Positions 33,184 through 41,236 of a DNA stretch of 57,195 nt are shown here, piece by piece. The DNA comes from a virus. The first letter of the stretch is position 1, and every line of letters begins with the position of its first letter. The stretch spans positions 1 through 57,195 of IMG/VR virus record IMGVR_UViG_3300027788_001900; one strand, given 5' to 3'. The notes below the pieces were generated by a model. That model was not told the origin of the DNA. It saw only the letters and a program-made list of their open reading frames with translations, and did no database searches. The position numbers and the translations under genes were made by a program.

Positions 33184-33489
33184 TTATTTAACTGATTTTA
33201 TTTTCTTCTCTAAATGAGTTACTTGCTCCTTATATCCTTCTTGCGTCCATCCATCATTATATGGGGATGTTGAATTAATTTTAGCATTCATTAATTGTAC
33301 TTCTAAATTGTCTTGTTTCGGTTGTTTACGTACTTCTAAATTGTCTTGTTCTGGTTGTCCATGCCTAGCATAGTAACCTGGATAATTTTCTTCTCTTTGT
33401 TTTTTGTTACTATAAAAAATATTCCAAACTAGCAAAACAACATAAACACTAAATATTGATGCCCCTACTATAAACATTGCTATATTCAT
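33184..33489 (-). CDS. small membrane protein with internal repeat
   Basis: A 101-residue protein with an N-terminal membrane segment (about 4-24, MFIVGASIFSVYVVLLVWNI) and a soluble tail. The tail contains two tandem copies of a Q-P-x-Q-D-N-L-E-V unit (about residues 50-70). Its ATG overlaps the stop of the upstream gene by 3-4 nt (ATGA). No function recognised; the tail repeat may be a binding surface. Confidence 0.55.
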   Translation of the reverse strand: MNIAMFIVGASIFSVYVVLLVWNIFYSNKKQREENYPGYYARHGQPEQDNLEVRKQPKQDNLEVQLMNAKINSTSPYNDGWTQEGYKEQVTHLEKKIKSVK

Positions 33490-33656
33490 CTACCTCGTCT
33501 TTGTCTGATTGCTATAGCAAATAGTAAAATTGTTCCTGACCAATGAGCTGAGTATTGGGCTTCTTCTGTTAATCCAAATAATCCTAATCCAATTGAATAT
33601 AACATTGCTGTGAATGCTATGATGATTGGATACCATGTACTTAAAAACTTCTTCAT
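33486..33656 (-). CDS. small two-TM membrane protein
   Basis: A 56-residue frame with ATG at 33654-33656 and TGA at 33486-33488. Two hydrophobic segments (WYPIIIAFTAMLYSIGLGLF and SGTILLFAIAI) end in a basic tail RQRRGR. The gene overlaps the next by 4 nt. An AAATATATAG sequence precedes it. It could be a small lysis or membrane-modulating protein; nothing specific supports either. Confidence 0.55.
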   Translation of the reverse strand: MKKFLSTWYPIIIAFTAMLYSIGLGLFGLTEEAQYSAHWSGTILLFAIAIRQRRGR

Positions 33657-33683
33657 AATCTATATATTTAATTTTAATTGTTG

Positions 33684-33757
33684 TGGAGAATATCGGAGTC
33701 GAACCGATGACCTCCTGCGTGCAAGGCAGGCGCTCTAGCCAGCTGAGCTAATTCCCC
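33684..33757 (-). tRNA. tRNA-Ala (anticodon TGC)
   Basis: A 74-nt cloverleaf. The acceptor stem GGGGAAT/ATTCTCC includes the G3-U70 pair that identifies alanine tRNAs. D arm, T arm (TTCGACT loop) and the anticodon stem CCTGC/GCAGG with loop CTTGCAC are all present. The discriminator is A. CCA is not encoded, so the host CCA-adding enzyme is needed. It lies 14 nt downstream of tRNA-Gly. Confidence 0.95.
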
Positions 33758-33771
33758 TTTTAATAATATTG

Positions 33772-33844
33772 AGCGAAAGACGGGATTCGAACCCGCGACC
33801 CTCAGCTTGGTAAACTGATGCTCTACCGACTGAGCTACTTTCGC
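33772..33844 (-). tRNA. tRNA-Gly (anticodon ACC, unusual)
   Basis: A 73-nt cloverleaf. Acceptor stem GCGAAAG/CTTTCGC, anticodon stem TCAGT/GCTGA (terminal T-G pair) and loop TTACCAA, giving anticodon ACC that reads GGU. G1-C72, C2-G71 and U73 match bacterial glycine identity. Bacterial glycine tRNAs normally carry GCC, TCC or CCC, so an A at position 34 is uncommon. CCA is not encoded. It lies 4 nt from the tmRNA 3' end. Confidence 0.9.
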
Positions 33845-33848
33845 ATTG

Positions 33849-34192
33849 TGGAGGTGGTGGGATTCGAACCCACGTCCAATAAGTATCCTTAAAAACATTT
33901 CTTACAGCTTAGGATAAGTTTCTTTAAACTTCCAAAATCAGATTTTGATGTTCCATGGCCACAAAATCATAAAGGCTCTATTGGTTGCAATGTTTAACGG
34001 GTACATTGCTAAACCACATCTTGCTTCCTTTTACATCTCGATTATTTACAAGCATACTAATAATATGATGAGCACTACTTACCTACTTAGGCAGCCATTG
34101 CTAACTCAGCGTTGTCGGCTAAGATTGATGGAGGTCATCACCCAGTACTGTAGTTTTTATCTCAATCTAATTGTCAAAAACCGGTCACCCCC
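33849..34192 (-). ncRNA. ssrA: tmRNA (ssrA) with encoded tag peptide
   Basis: A 344-nt one-piece tmRNA. The ends pair as GGGGGTG with CACCTCC, and the T arm GTGGG-TTCGAAT-CCCAC precedes the 3' end with discriminator A. The tag frame at 34087-34119 (minus) encodes ADNAELAMAA and a TAA stop, most likely resuming at the GCC codon at 34117-34119. The sequence between is rich in short helices, as expected for pseudoknots. It would tag and release stalled ribosomes with host SmpB, or with a phage factor outside the window. Confidence 0.92.
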
Positions 34193-34220
34193 AATAAATC
34201 AAAGAACGTAATTATAATCT

Positions 34221-34550
34221 TTATATATTATACTCAATCTTTGGATGCAAATGGAATGCTCTTTTTAATTCATCATATCCTTTCTTTGATCCAAATCTAT
34301 TACCTGAGCCTATATGCCATGTAACCTTTTCAACTTTATCATATTCACGATATTCTTTAAAATCATAAATAGTAAAAGGAGTACCATCTTCAGTTTGCAT
34401 CTCCCATTCATTTTGAGTCCTTTCAGTAATATCAGAATCAGTGTACATTACTGCGCCACATACTTTTTCTATATCTTCTATTGCTGCTTCAAATGCATGG
34501 TTATGAAATCCTAAATCCGTTGCTAGGCTGGCATTTTCTAATCTATTCAT
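34221..34550 (-). CDS. hypothetical protein
   Basis: A 109-residue protein (MNRLENASLATDLGFHNHAF at the start). The central segment (EWEMQTEDGTPFTIYDFKEY, then KVTWHIGSGNRFGSKKGYDE) has the look of a small alpha/beta domain. No family recognised. It lies 29 nt downstream of the tmRNA gene end in transcription order, i.e. just after the exonuclease gene. Confidence 0.6.
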   Translation of the reverse strand: MNRLENASLATDLGFHNHAFEAAIEDIEKVCGAVMYTDSDITERTQNEWEMQTEDGTPFTIYDFKEYREYDKVEKVTWHIGSGNRFGSKKGYDELKRAFHLHPKIEYNI

Positions 34551-34607
34551 CTTATCTTTGTGTTTAGTATATTATAATAATAACAAATCTTTTCTATTTC
34601 TGAAAGA

Positions 34608-35411
34608 TTAATATGGCATTTCTATATTTTTATTTTCTTCAGCTTTAAACTTAGCAATTAATTTAGTTAATATAATCTTAAGCTCTTTAGAAAATTCACC
34701 TTTTTCAATTATCCATGAAAGATAGTTAAAATCATTTTCAAATATTTCTCTAAAAGGTTTTCCTTTATGCTTGCCAAAATTAAATATAATAGTTCTTTTA
34801 CCATCTACATCAGCAAATTTTAATTTACCACCTAAATCAACTTGATCAGCTCTACGAGTATTTACCTCCTTATCTATTTCTTCTGCAGTATCAGCCATTT
34901 GGTATACTTCTCTTTGTTTTTGAAATATTTCCATTGTAGCTCTAACATCAGCCTCAGCTCTATGTGCACCTTCTAAATCTTTACCAGTATATTTTTTATA
35001 AGTACTAGTTAAATCTCTCTTTTCATAATTACTATAAATAAGGAAAGGATCCATTACTGCTCGACCTCTATGGTTAAATGCTATACCACATCTCATGAAT
35101 TCCTCACATAAAAATGGTACATCAAAGAATAAGGCATTATACCCTCCTAAGTCGCAATCACCAATAAAATCGTTTATTTCAGATGCTATCATTTCAAAGG
35201 TAGGTTTATCCTTTAACATCTCTAGAGAAATGCCATGCTTTTCTTCAGCTTCGGCTCTCATCTCTACATTACCTGGGTTTACTAATTGATTATAAGTCTC
35301 AATCTCATTACCGTCAAAGTCGGTTTTAATCATGCATATCTCTATGATACGATCTGATGATGTACTTATTCCTGTGGTTTCTAAATCAAACCAAACTATA
35401 TTTTTCTTCAT
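34608..35411 (-). CDS. DnaQ-like 3'-5' exonuclease
   Basis: A 267-residue protein. The ExoI motif is FDLETTG (8-14), the ExoII region is GGYNALFFDVPFL (about 95-107), and ExoIII is HRAEADVRAT (about 150-159), the DEDDh arrangement of DNA polymerase III epsilon subunits and phage exonucleases. The C-terminal 60 residues (NFGKHKGKPFREIFENDFNY) form an extra domain seen in exodeoxyribonuclease X relatives. It would proofread or degrade DNA. A 69-nt gap separates it from the cyclophilin gene. Confidence 0.88.
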   Translation of the reverse strand: MKKNIVWFDLETTGISTSSDRIIEICMIKTDFDGNEIETYNQLVNPGNVEMRAEAEEKHGISLEMLKDKPTFEMIASEINDFIGDCDLGGYNALFFDVPFLCEEFMRCGIAFNHRGRAVMDPFLIYSNYEKRDLTSTYKKYTGKDLEGAHRAEADVRATMEIFQKQREVYQMADTAEEIDKEVNTRRADQVDLGGKLKFADVDGKRTIIFNFGKHKGKPFREIFENDFNYLSWIIEKGEFSKELKIILTKLIAKFKAEENKNIEMPY

Positions 35412-35480
35412 ACTATACTTTTTTACCTTAACTGTTATATAATTTATATAGCTAAAGTTAAAGTTAGTTTTAAGAAATTG

Positions 35481-35933
35481 TTAAGTAAGTGAAATAATTA
35501 TATTATTAACAGTATCGCCTTCTGCAATCTGCTCAATTAATTCCATTCCATCAATAACATGACCAAATGTTGTATGACCTGGATCTAAATGTTGAGTTCC
35601 TCTTCTACTTAAACAAATAAAGAATGCACCCATTGAAGTATGTGGTGATCCAGTATTAGCAGCACTTAAAACGCCATAAGCATGAAAATTATTATTCTTT
35701 TTTCTTCGAGGTGTTTCTAATTCATCATATAAGTATGGATGACCACCTTCTTGTTCCTTTGGTCCTAACTGCACCATGAAGCCTGGTATAACCCTATCAA
35801 AACTTTGGCCATCATAATTACCGGCTTCTGCTTTAATAATAAAATTTCCAGTGTTTATTGGAGTTTCATCATAAAGACGAAAAGTAATATCTCCTTTATC
35901 CATTTTAAAAGTAGCAGTGTATTTGGTATTCAT
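35481..35933 (-). CDS. cyclophilin-type peptidyl-prolyl cis-trans isomerase
   Basis: A 150-residue protein. SFDRVIPGFMVQ (44-55) holds the catalytic Arg and hydrophobic pocket, GAFFICLS (102-109) and HLDPGHTTFGHVIDGM (115-130) follow, as in bacterial PpiA/PpiB, and the length is that of the catalytic domain. The Gln of the usual QFFI motif is Ala here. Proline isomerisation could help fold a virion protein; its place directly downstream of the tape-measure gene suggests a tail role. It has no signal peptide. Confidence 0.9.
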   Translation of the reverse strand: MNTKYTATFKMDKGDITFRLYDETPINTGNFIIKAEAGNYDGQSFDRVIPGFMVQLGPKEQEGGHPYLYDELETPRRKKNNNFHAYGVLSAANTGSPHTSMGAFFICLSRRGTQHLDPGHTTFGHVIDGMELIEQIAEGDTVNNIIISLT

Positions 35934-35956
35934 ATTTATTTGTTTATTAATTAATA

Positions 35957-38854
35957 TTAGTCATCACTTAAGTTGGAAATACCAGTAGTTATACTTACCG
36001 GTAATTGTTTCATTGTAGAATTCAATGCTATTAATGTAGTATTTAATTTTCTAAAGTCGGATTTCATTGAATCATTAGATCTAGGTTTTGGGGTATTACC
36101 TGTTAATGCATCTACACCTCGACCTATTAATCCTCCAATACCACCTCCACCACCAGAGCTTTCAGACATTATATCTCTAATTTCTTCAACTGCTTTTGCT
36201 AAAGCTACATATCCATCTCTTCTTCTAGGTAACTCAGAACCAGATTTAAATAGATCACCAAAGGCTACTGTTTTATCGATATCAATTTTATTAATAGAAT
36301 CTGCAATTTTTGAAATTCCATCAGCCGCCTTTTCTAATTGACCTTTTTCTGCAACATCTCCTAAGGTTACAATAAATGATTTAAAATCATCTAACTCTTC
36401 AGACATTTCAGGATTAGCTGTATAAAGATCACTAAAGGCAGTTCCTATAGAAGTTAATAATTTACCTACTGATGTAGAAACAGCTTCTGGTTCAAAATCA
36501 CCACTAAAAGCCTTAAGACCTTTTGCAATATCAGTTAATGCTGCACCTGCACCGTCAACAGCTTCAATACCTTTTTGTACTTTATTTTCATCCCATGATA
36601 TTCCAAACAATCCAGTATCAGTTTCTTCCATACCACCAATAGAAGCAAATGCTTGTCCTACTAATCCTAATGTCACTTTAATTTTTTCAGCAATTGCTGT
36701 AGGATTTTCAATACCTGAAAATGTAGATAGTGCTGTAGCTATTTTACTTAATTCATCACCAGCACCTTGTACTGATTGTATACCTTCTTGTACTTTATTC
36801 TTTTTAATTCCAAATAAGGATCCAAAGAAACCACCAGCTGCTACATTACCTTCAGATGCAACAGCAGAGAATGCTTCTTGCACAAAACCAATTGATTTAG
36901 ATATAGCAGCACCAACTACATCAAAATCTACCTTAGAGTCAACTAATTTTTGAAATTCAGTTAAACCAATTGCAATATCTTTTAAAGCTTTACCTGACCC
37001 TTGTACTGATTCTAAACCTTCAGCTACCTTATTCTTTTTAATTCCAAATAAAGATCCAAAGAATCCACCTGCCTCAACATTACCCTCTTCAGCAACCGCA
37101 GCAAATGCTCTTTGTATAAATCCAACTGTTTTAGCTATAGCATCTCCTAATACGACAAAGTCTACTTTACTATCTACTAATTTTTGAAATTCAGTTAAAC
37201 CTCCTGCTATATTAGTTAAGGCTTTACCTGCATCCATTACAGAACTAATACCTTTCTTAGTGGCATTAGGACTAAATGCGTTTCCAAATACTTTTCCAAA
37301 TATACCTGTTGGTGTTGCAGCTTCACCACCTGCTTGAGCAAATGCTGTACTGATTCCTGATAATACTGTTGCTAATTGTAAACTTTGATCAGAAGTCCAA
37401 CTTAATTTTTGGTATGCTTTTAAACCTTTTGATAATACTATTAATGATAATCCTGCTGCACCAAATCCTGCAGCAGCTGCTATCATTTTAACAGAATCAA
37501 CTGCTCCAGTTAAAGCTCCACCAATAGAACTAAAGAATCCACCAACACCACCCCCACTAGGCGGTCCTATAAATGCTGCTTTTACACCAGCTAATGTTGT
37601 TGTTAATTTAAGAGCATCATCTTCAGTAAAGTCAACCTTTTTAATTGCTACCAATCCTGGGGCAAGCGCCAATAATGCAACACCTATAGCGGCAAATGCA
37701 GCGGCACCTGGTATAATAGCTACTGCGCCAAAACCGGCAGCAGCAAACAATAATCCCATTGCTGTTAATAATGCAGATTGTATCCCAATATCTTCTAATG
37801 TAACATCTTTAGTTGCATGTGCAAATGGTATATAACCTAAACCAAATACTAATAAACCTATACCCATAGAAGCTAATGAAGCCGCCCCTTGAATAATTAA
37901 ACCGAATAGAGAACCTAGTAAAGCAGTTACAACACCAATACCTACTAATACCCCTGCTTGTATAGCTATACCTTCAAGTGTTGGTGCAGTGCTAGCAACG
38001 GCAAATGCAAATAGAGCATACCCTAAACCAAACACTAATAAACCTACTCCCATGAATGCCAAAGCCATGGAACCCTTTTTTATCTGTTTATCAAATAATC
38101 CTAATATAGCAACAGCACCACCTATTAAAACTAACGTGGCAACCATTCCTAATAATATAGCAGGCTGCATTAAAATAAAGAATGTAGTTAATGCAAACAC
38201 AGCTAAGCCTACTGCAAATGATTTTAAAGCATCACCTATATTATCTAATGACTTCGCACCTTTCGCTATTGGCTTTTCTGCCATTCCTAATATTAAAAAT
38301 AAAGGTGTTATTAGAGCAACTGCTATGTATAATAACGGAAGACCTATTGCTGCAGGTATTAATAAAAGAGCTGATAGTGCTAATGCTTTAGAAAAGTTAA
38401 GTATAGAATTACCCATAGCCATCATTGCCTTTGCACCTTTATCCATTTTCTTTGGATCAGACTTAGACCACATTTCTATTTGGGTTCTTACAAAGTCATT
38501 AAATTTATTAATAGTCTTTGTAGGGACTAACGTAAATATTAATAAACCTTTAGCCATAGCTGCAGTACCAGCACCTAACATTTTAAATGCATTACCACCA
38601 GCAGCCATTCCGCCAGTTCCTTTACCTTTACCACCACCCATTAATCCAGCAAGACCACCGCCTTTTTGCTGTTCCATTAACTTGGTTTGTATTTTTAATT
38701 CTTTTAGAATTTGCTCTTGTACTGCACCACCAGATGATTGGCCAGTAGTACCAACAGCAACAGTTAGCGCGTCTATTGATGCTGCAGTGGATTCTGTCGC
38801 AGCCTGGATCTTAGTTAAAGGATCCATTAAGTCTTTTAAAGTTACAACAGCCAT
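35957..38854 (-). CDS. tail tape-measure-like protein
   Basis: A 965-residue protein. After a polar N-terminus (coiled coil and Gly-rich stretch, residues 1-95) come many hydrophobic segments (about 155-190, 211-255, 262-290, 298-345, 360-400, 455-475). Residues about 520-800 are tandem repeats of 78 residues with GGFFGSLFGI and TEFQKLVDSKVDF as landmarks. Length, hydrophobicity and position after the hub genes fit a tape-measure protein, the role T4 gp29 plays. It is followed by the cyclophilin gene. Confidence 0.75.
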   Translation of the reverse strand: MAVVTLKDLMDPLTKIQAATESTAASIDALTVAVGTTGQSSGGAVQEQILKELKIQTKLMEQQKGGGLAGLMGGGKGKGTGGMAAGGNAFKMLGAGTAAMAKGLLIFTLVPTKTINKFNDFVRTQIEMWSKSDPKKMDKGAKAMMAMGNSILNFSKALALSALLLIPAAIGLPLLYIAVALITPLFLILGMAEKPIAKGAKSLDNIGDALKSFAVGLAVFALTTFFILMQPAILLGMVATLVLIGGAVAILGLFDKQIKKGSMALAFMGVGLLVFGLGYALFAFAVASTAPTLEGIAIQAGVLVGIGVVTALLGSLFGLIIQGAASLASMGIGLLVFGLGYIPFAHATKDVTLEDIGIQSALLTAMGLLFAAAGFGAVAIIPGAAAFAAIGVALLALAPGLVAIKKVDFTEDDALKLTTTLAGVKAAFIGPPSGGGVGGFFSSIGGALTGAVDSVKMIAAAAGFGAAGLSLIVLSKGLKAYQKLSWTSDQSLQLATVLSGISTAFAQAGGEAATPTGIFGKVFGNAFSPNATKKGISSVMDAGKALTNIAGGLTEFQKLVDSKVDFVVLGDAIAKTVGFIQRAFAAVAEEGNVEAGGFFGSLFGIKKNKVAEGLESVQGSGKALKDIAIGLTEFQKLVDSKVDFDVVGAAISKSIGFVQEAFSAVASEGNVAAGGFFGSLFGIKKNKVQEGIQSVQGAGDELSKIATALSTFSGIENPTAIAEKIKVTLGLVGQAFASIGGMEETDTGLFGISWDENKVQKGIEAVDGAGAALTDIAKGLKAFSGDFEPEAVSTSVGKLLTSIGTAFSDLYTANPEMSEELDDFKSFIVTLGDVAEKGQLEKAADGISKIADSINKIDIDKTVAFGDLFKSGSELPRRRDGYVALAKAVEEIRDIMSESSGGGGGIGGLIGRGVDALTGNTPKPRSNDSMKSDFRKLNTTLIALNSTMKQLPVSITTGISNLSDD
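36450..37300 (-). repeat. tandem 234-bp coding repeats in tape-measure gene
   Basis: The coding sequence repeats with a period of 234 bp (78 codons). GGFFGSLFGI occurs at residues 596-605 and 674-683, and TEFQKLVDSKVDF precedes each. Two units are nearly identical at the DNA level (for example near 36811 and 37045); outer units are more diverged. Repeat number probably sets tail length or internal tail structure. Boundaries are approximate. Confidence 0.7.
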
Positions 38855-38867
38855 TTAGATTTTATTT

Positions 38868-39071
38868 TTAAAATTTAGGCATGGAGATTTTTGGCATTGT
38901 AGGGGTTTTAAATTTACTAGCCATCCCATCCATATTGTATTTATCGTTGGTGTCTTTAGTATTTTGTTGCTCTTGCTTATTGCGCTCTTTCAATAAGTCA
39001 TTATAGATTTCTAATGTGTACTCATATTCATAGAAAGGAAGCAAATCCAACTCTGAAGGTTGGAGATGCAA
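38868..39071 (-). CDS. gp51-position protein, possibly expressed by +1 frameshift from gp26-like gene
   Basis: A 67-residue frame (HLQPSELDLLPFYEYEYTLEIYND at the start) between the gp26-like and tape-measure genes, the place T4 gene 51 occupies. The only start in frame is TTG at 39071, and the frame stays open upstream past the gp26-like stop (KVRVLLLEKL). The upstream gene ends CTT-TAA-A, so a +1 slip would fuse the two. T4 gp51 is much longer, so the match is by position. The C-terminus has a Met/Pro/Lys-rich tail (TPTMPKISMPKF). Confidence 0.55.
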   Translation of the reverse strand: MHLQPSELDLLPFYEYEYTLEIYNDLLKERNKQEQQNTKDTNDKYNMDGMASKFKTPTMPKISMPKF

Positions 39072-39096
39072 CTTTTCTAATAATAATACTCTAACT

Positions 39097-40095
39097 TTAA
39101 AGAAGTTCAGTAGAGATATCTGGAATAAGGAACAAAGCCTTGATACCGCCGGGAAACGTTAGAGGAACAGTGACCTCCTCACTGCAGCTTTTACATGGAA
39201 ATACCATCTCCGGTTTAACACCGACTTTCATATCTTCAGCTAACCTGTAGACAATTGTATATTTTGTAGCATCCCAGCCTTGAAAAGATGTAATCTTAGA
39301 GAATATATCCTTTTCATTCCAACCTCTCCATTCTCTCTGTAGATAAGGTAAGATAGCTAGAGTAGATTTATCCCAGCTTTGGTTTTTCTCTTCTCTATCT
39401 CTGATATAATCAGTTATAGCCCTCATTACACCTATTGTAGGTGGGGCCATTTTAATAATACCATAATTTTTTGTTGCGACTGAATAACATTTATCAGCAT
39501 CATCATAGTATTTTTCAAATCTCTCTACAACAGAATTAAACTGTAAATTATCTGTTCTTAATTCTACAGATTCTTGAGAGTTACAACTAGAAGTCTTGCA
39601 TGATTTTCTACTTATAGGCATCATTAATGTTTGCTCACCAGTTTTGAAAGTTAATTCTCTAATTGATAGTATTAAATAAATTCTATCTTCTTCAAGAATA
39701 TCTTTATAAGATCCTCTCTGTGTACCATACGTTACTTTAGAACATGCTACTACAATGTTATTTAAACCTTCATCTACTTCCTTTAGGTTATTTTCATCAA
39801 TAGTAGAAAAGTTTCTAACCTCAGCAACCTTTGCAGGTCTAATATGAATTTCAAAATCTTCTCTATAAAATTTACCTTTTGATGGAAAGCTGTTAAGATC
39901 CAAACGAGTATAGCCTATCATTGCATTTAATCGCTGAACTTCAGGATCATCATTAGTAACTTTATTCATTTGTCTAGCAACATCAACCTTTCCTAAACCT
40001 GTAACTACATCTCTAGGAGTTTCTGTAGCTTCTACTGGTATACCTTCGGCTGCTGCAAATTCCTTCTTAATATTTTCTTCGTGCTCGTTTGACAT
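39097..40095 (-). CDS. gp26-like baseplate hub assembly protein
   Basis: A 332-residue protein. FPSKGKFYREDFEIHIRP (about 74-91), the acidic DRIYLILSIRELTF segment, a CKTSSC pair near residue 173 and a C-terminal FPCKSCSEEV zinc knuckle (about 301-310) match the pattern of T4-type gp26 hub proteins. The order gp26, small gene, tape measure corresponds to T4 26-51-29. It lies 3 nt from the GIY-YIG gene. The start is the ATG at 40095. Confidence 0.65.
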   Translation of the reverse strand: MSNEHEENIKKEFAAAEGIPVEATETPRDVVTGLGKVDVARQMNKVTNDDPEVQRLNAMIGYTRLDLNSFPSKGKFYREDFEIHIRPAKVAEVRNFSTIDENNLKEVDEGLNNIVVACSKVTYGTQRGSYKDILEEDRIYLILSIRELTFKTGEQTLMMPISRKSCKTSSCNSQESVELRTDNLQFNSVVERFEKYYDDADKCYSVATKNYGIIKMAPPTIGVMRAITDYIRDREEKNQSWDKSTLAILPYLQREWRGWNEKDIFSKITSFQGWDATKYTIVYRLAEDMKVGVKPEMVFPCKSCSEEVTVPLTFPGGIKALFLIPDISTELL

Positions 40096-40098
40096 TAT

Positions 40099-40569
40099 TT
40101 AGTTATTTTTTATTAATTTTTTCTCTGTGGTTGTTTCTTCAACTATATGCTCTACAATTAATTGTCTAACGTATCTTGAAATGGCAACAGGTTTAATTCT
40201 GTTTTCCATTGATTTTTGTATAATAATTGCATTAAGACTATCTTCATCACTAGGAGTTAATAATACTTGCAATTTTTTAGTTAATCTTTTCTTTTGTGGA
40301 ATAAGTTCCTGTACAGTTTCATTAAAACCATATTTAGGATTATCAGATTTAAATTTATTAATCCAATACTCTACTCTTTTTAAAACATCACTTAACGATT
40401 CATCAGCTTTAAAGACTTCCATAACTTCTCGCTTAAATGCTTTAGTTCCAAAATCCTTTACTGCTCGTTTAATGTATTTTCCTGTGCCAAAGTTGTTTGG
40501 GTTATCATTTACTGAATAACCTACATAAACCTTGTTTGTTTTTTCTTGTTGTAATTTATAGATAATCAT
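40099..40569 (-). CDS. GIY-YIG-like protein (possible homing endonuclease)
   Basis: A 156-residue protein. The N-terminus (IIYKLQQEKTNKVYVGYS, residues 2-19) fits the GIY-YIG motif in variant form, followed by FGTGKYIKRAVKDFG, the usual second block of Seg-type enzymes. The C-terminal part (LTPSDEDSLNAIIIQKSM, then AISRYVRQLIVEHI) looks like a ribbon-helix-helix DNA-binding segment. It sits between tail genes that are normally adjacent, like a mobile insertion, and its upstream sequence is a long AT repeat. Activity is uncertain. Confidence 0.55.
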   Translation of the reverse strand: MIIYKLQQEKTNKVYVGYSVNDNPNNFGTGKYIKRAVKDFGTKAFKREVMEVFKADESLSDVLKRVEYWINKFKSDNPKYGFNETVQELIPQKKRLTKKLQVLLTPSDEDSLNAIIIQKSMENRIKPVAISRYVRQLIVEHIVEETTTEKKLIKNN

Positions 40570-40612
40570 GTTTCTATATTATATAATTTATATTATATAT
40601 TGAGAAGAAGGT

Positions 40613-40649
40613 AAAAAAACTGGGATAGCTATAAAACAATCCCAGTTTA
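40613..40649 (-). terminator. rho-independent terminator
   Basis: Minus-strand stem AACTGGGAT / ATCCCAGTT with a 12-base loop and T-run, 18 nt after the stop of the tail tube gene. Confidence 0.85.
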
Positions 40650-40666
40650 TGTTAAATTAATTTATA

Positions 40667-41221
40667 TTACGATCCTACGTTCTCTTCAACCCAATGATCA
40701 CAACGATAAGTCATTGTTAAATCAACTGCGTCTGGAGTAGTATAATTTAGTTCATCCACAAAATCCATCTGACCAGTTGGGAATACATCTTTAAATGTAA
40801 TCTTTCTGAAGATATCACCTGCTCGGTTATATTGAACAACAATCATACTTCCTACGTAATCTTTCTTTAATCCCATTTCACCAGTTAATGGATCATAGAT
40901 TATATTAGTCCAATTACGGAATGTATTATAGATGTAGTTTTCATTAGCTTCATTCAAGTTAAGACTGAAGTTAAGAGCTAGATCAACAAATGTTTGACCT
41001 GGCATACTTGCAAATGATCTATCTGCAAATTTGTACTTTTGTCCAATTGCATCAATTGATGGATTTAAGTTATTTAAACCTCCAATTGAATTTACCTGTT
41101 CTAAGATAAGACCAGTATCATCCCCTAATGGAGAAAATATAGTCACCTCAAAAAGGTTAGGTTGAACTGGTTCGTACCTTTGGCTACTGGCCCTTGACTG
41201 GGTATAATGTGGTAACGGCAT
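40667..41221 (-). CDS. tail tube protein (gp19-like)
   Basis: A 184-residue protein matching T4 gp19 (163 residues) in size and layout: YEPVQPNLFEVTI (17-29), a beta-rich middle with NFSLNLNEANENYIYNTFRNW, and PTGQMDFVDELNYT near residue 150. It forms the inner tail tube beside the sheath and is made in many copies. A late-promoter-like motif is 15 nt upstream and a strong terminator follows, so it is a well-isolated late unit. Confidence 0.9.
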   Translation of the reverse strand: MPLPHYTQSRASSQRYEPVQPNLFEVTIFSPLGDDTGLILEQVNSIGGLNNLNPSIDAIGQKYKFADRSFASMPGQTFVDLALNFSLNLNEANENYIYNTFRNWTNIIYDPLTGEMGLKKDYVGSMIVVQYNRAGDIFRKITFKDVFPTGQMDFVDELNYTTPDAVDLTMTYRCDHWVEENVGS

Positions 41222-41236
41222 AATTTATTTTGTTTT

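Noticed and set aside
33300-33350. Short direct repeat as CRISPR-like
   Set aside because: Only two adjacent in-frame copies, without spacers; it encodes a repeated Q-D-N-L-E-V unit in a membrane protein.
33674-34211. Short protein frames over the stable RNA cluster on both strands
   Set aside because: These fall on the tRNA-Ala, tRNA-Gly and tmRNA genes and have no protein family features.
37989-38858. 289-codon plus-strand open frame
   Set aside because: It lies entirely antisense to the tape-measure gene, whose Ala/Gly/Leu-rich codons leave stop-free complementary frames; it has no upstream signal and a low-complexity product.
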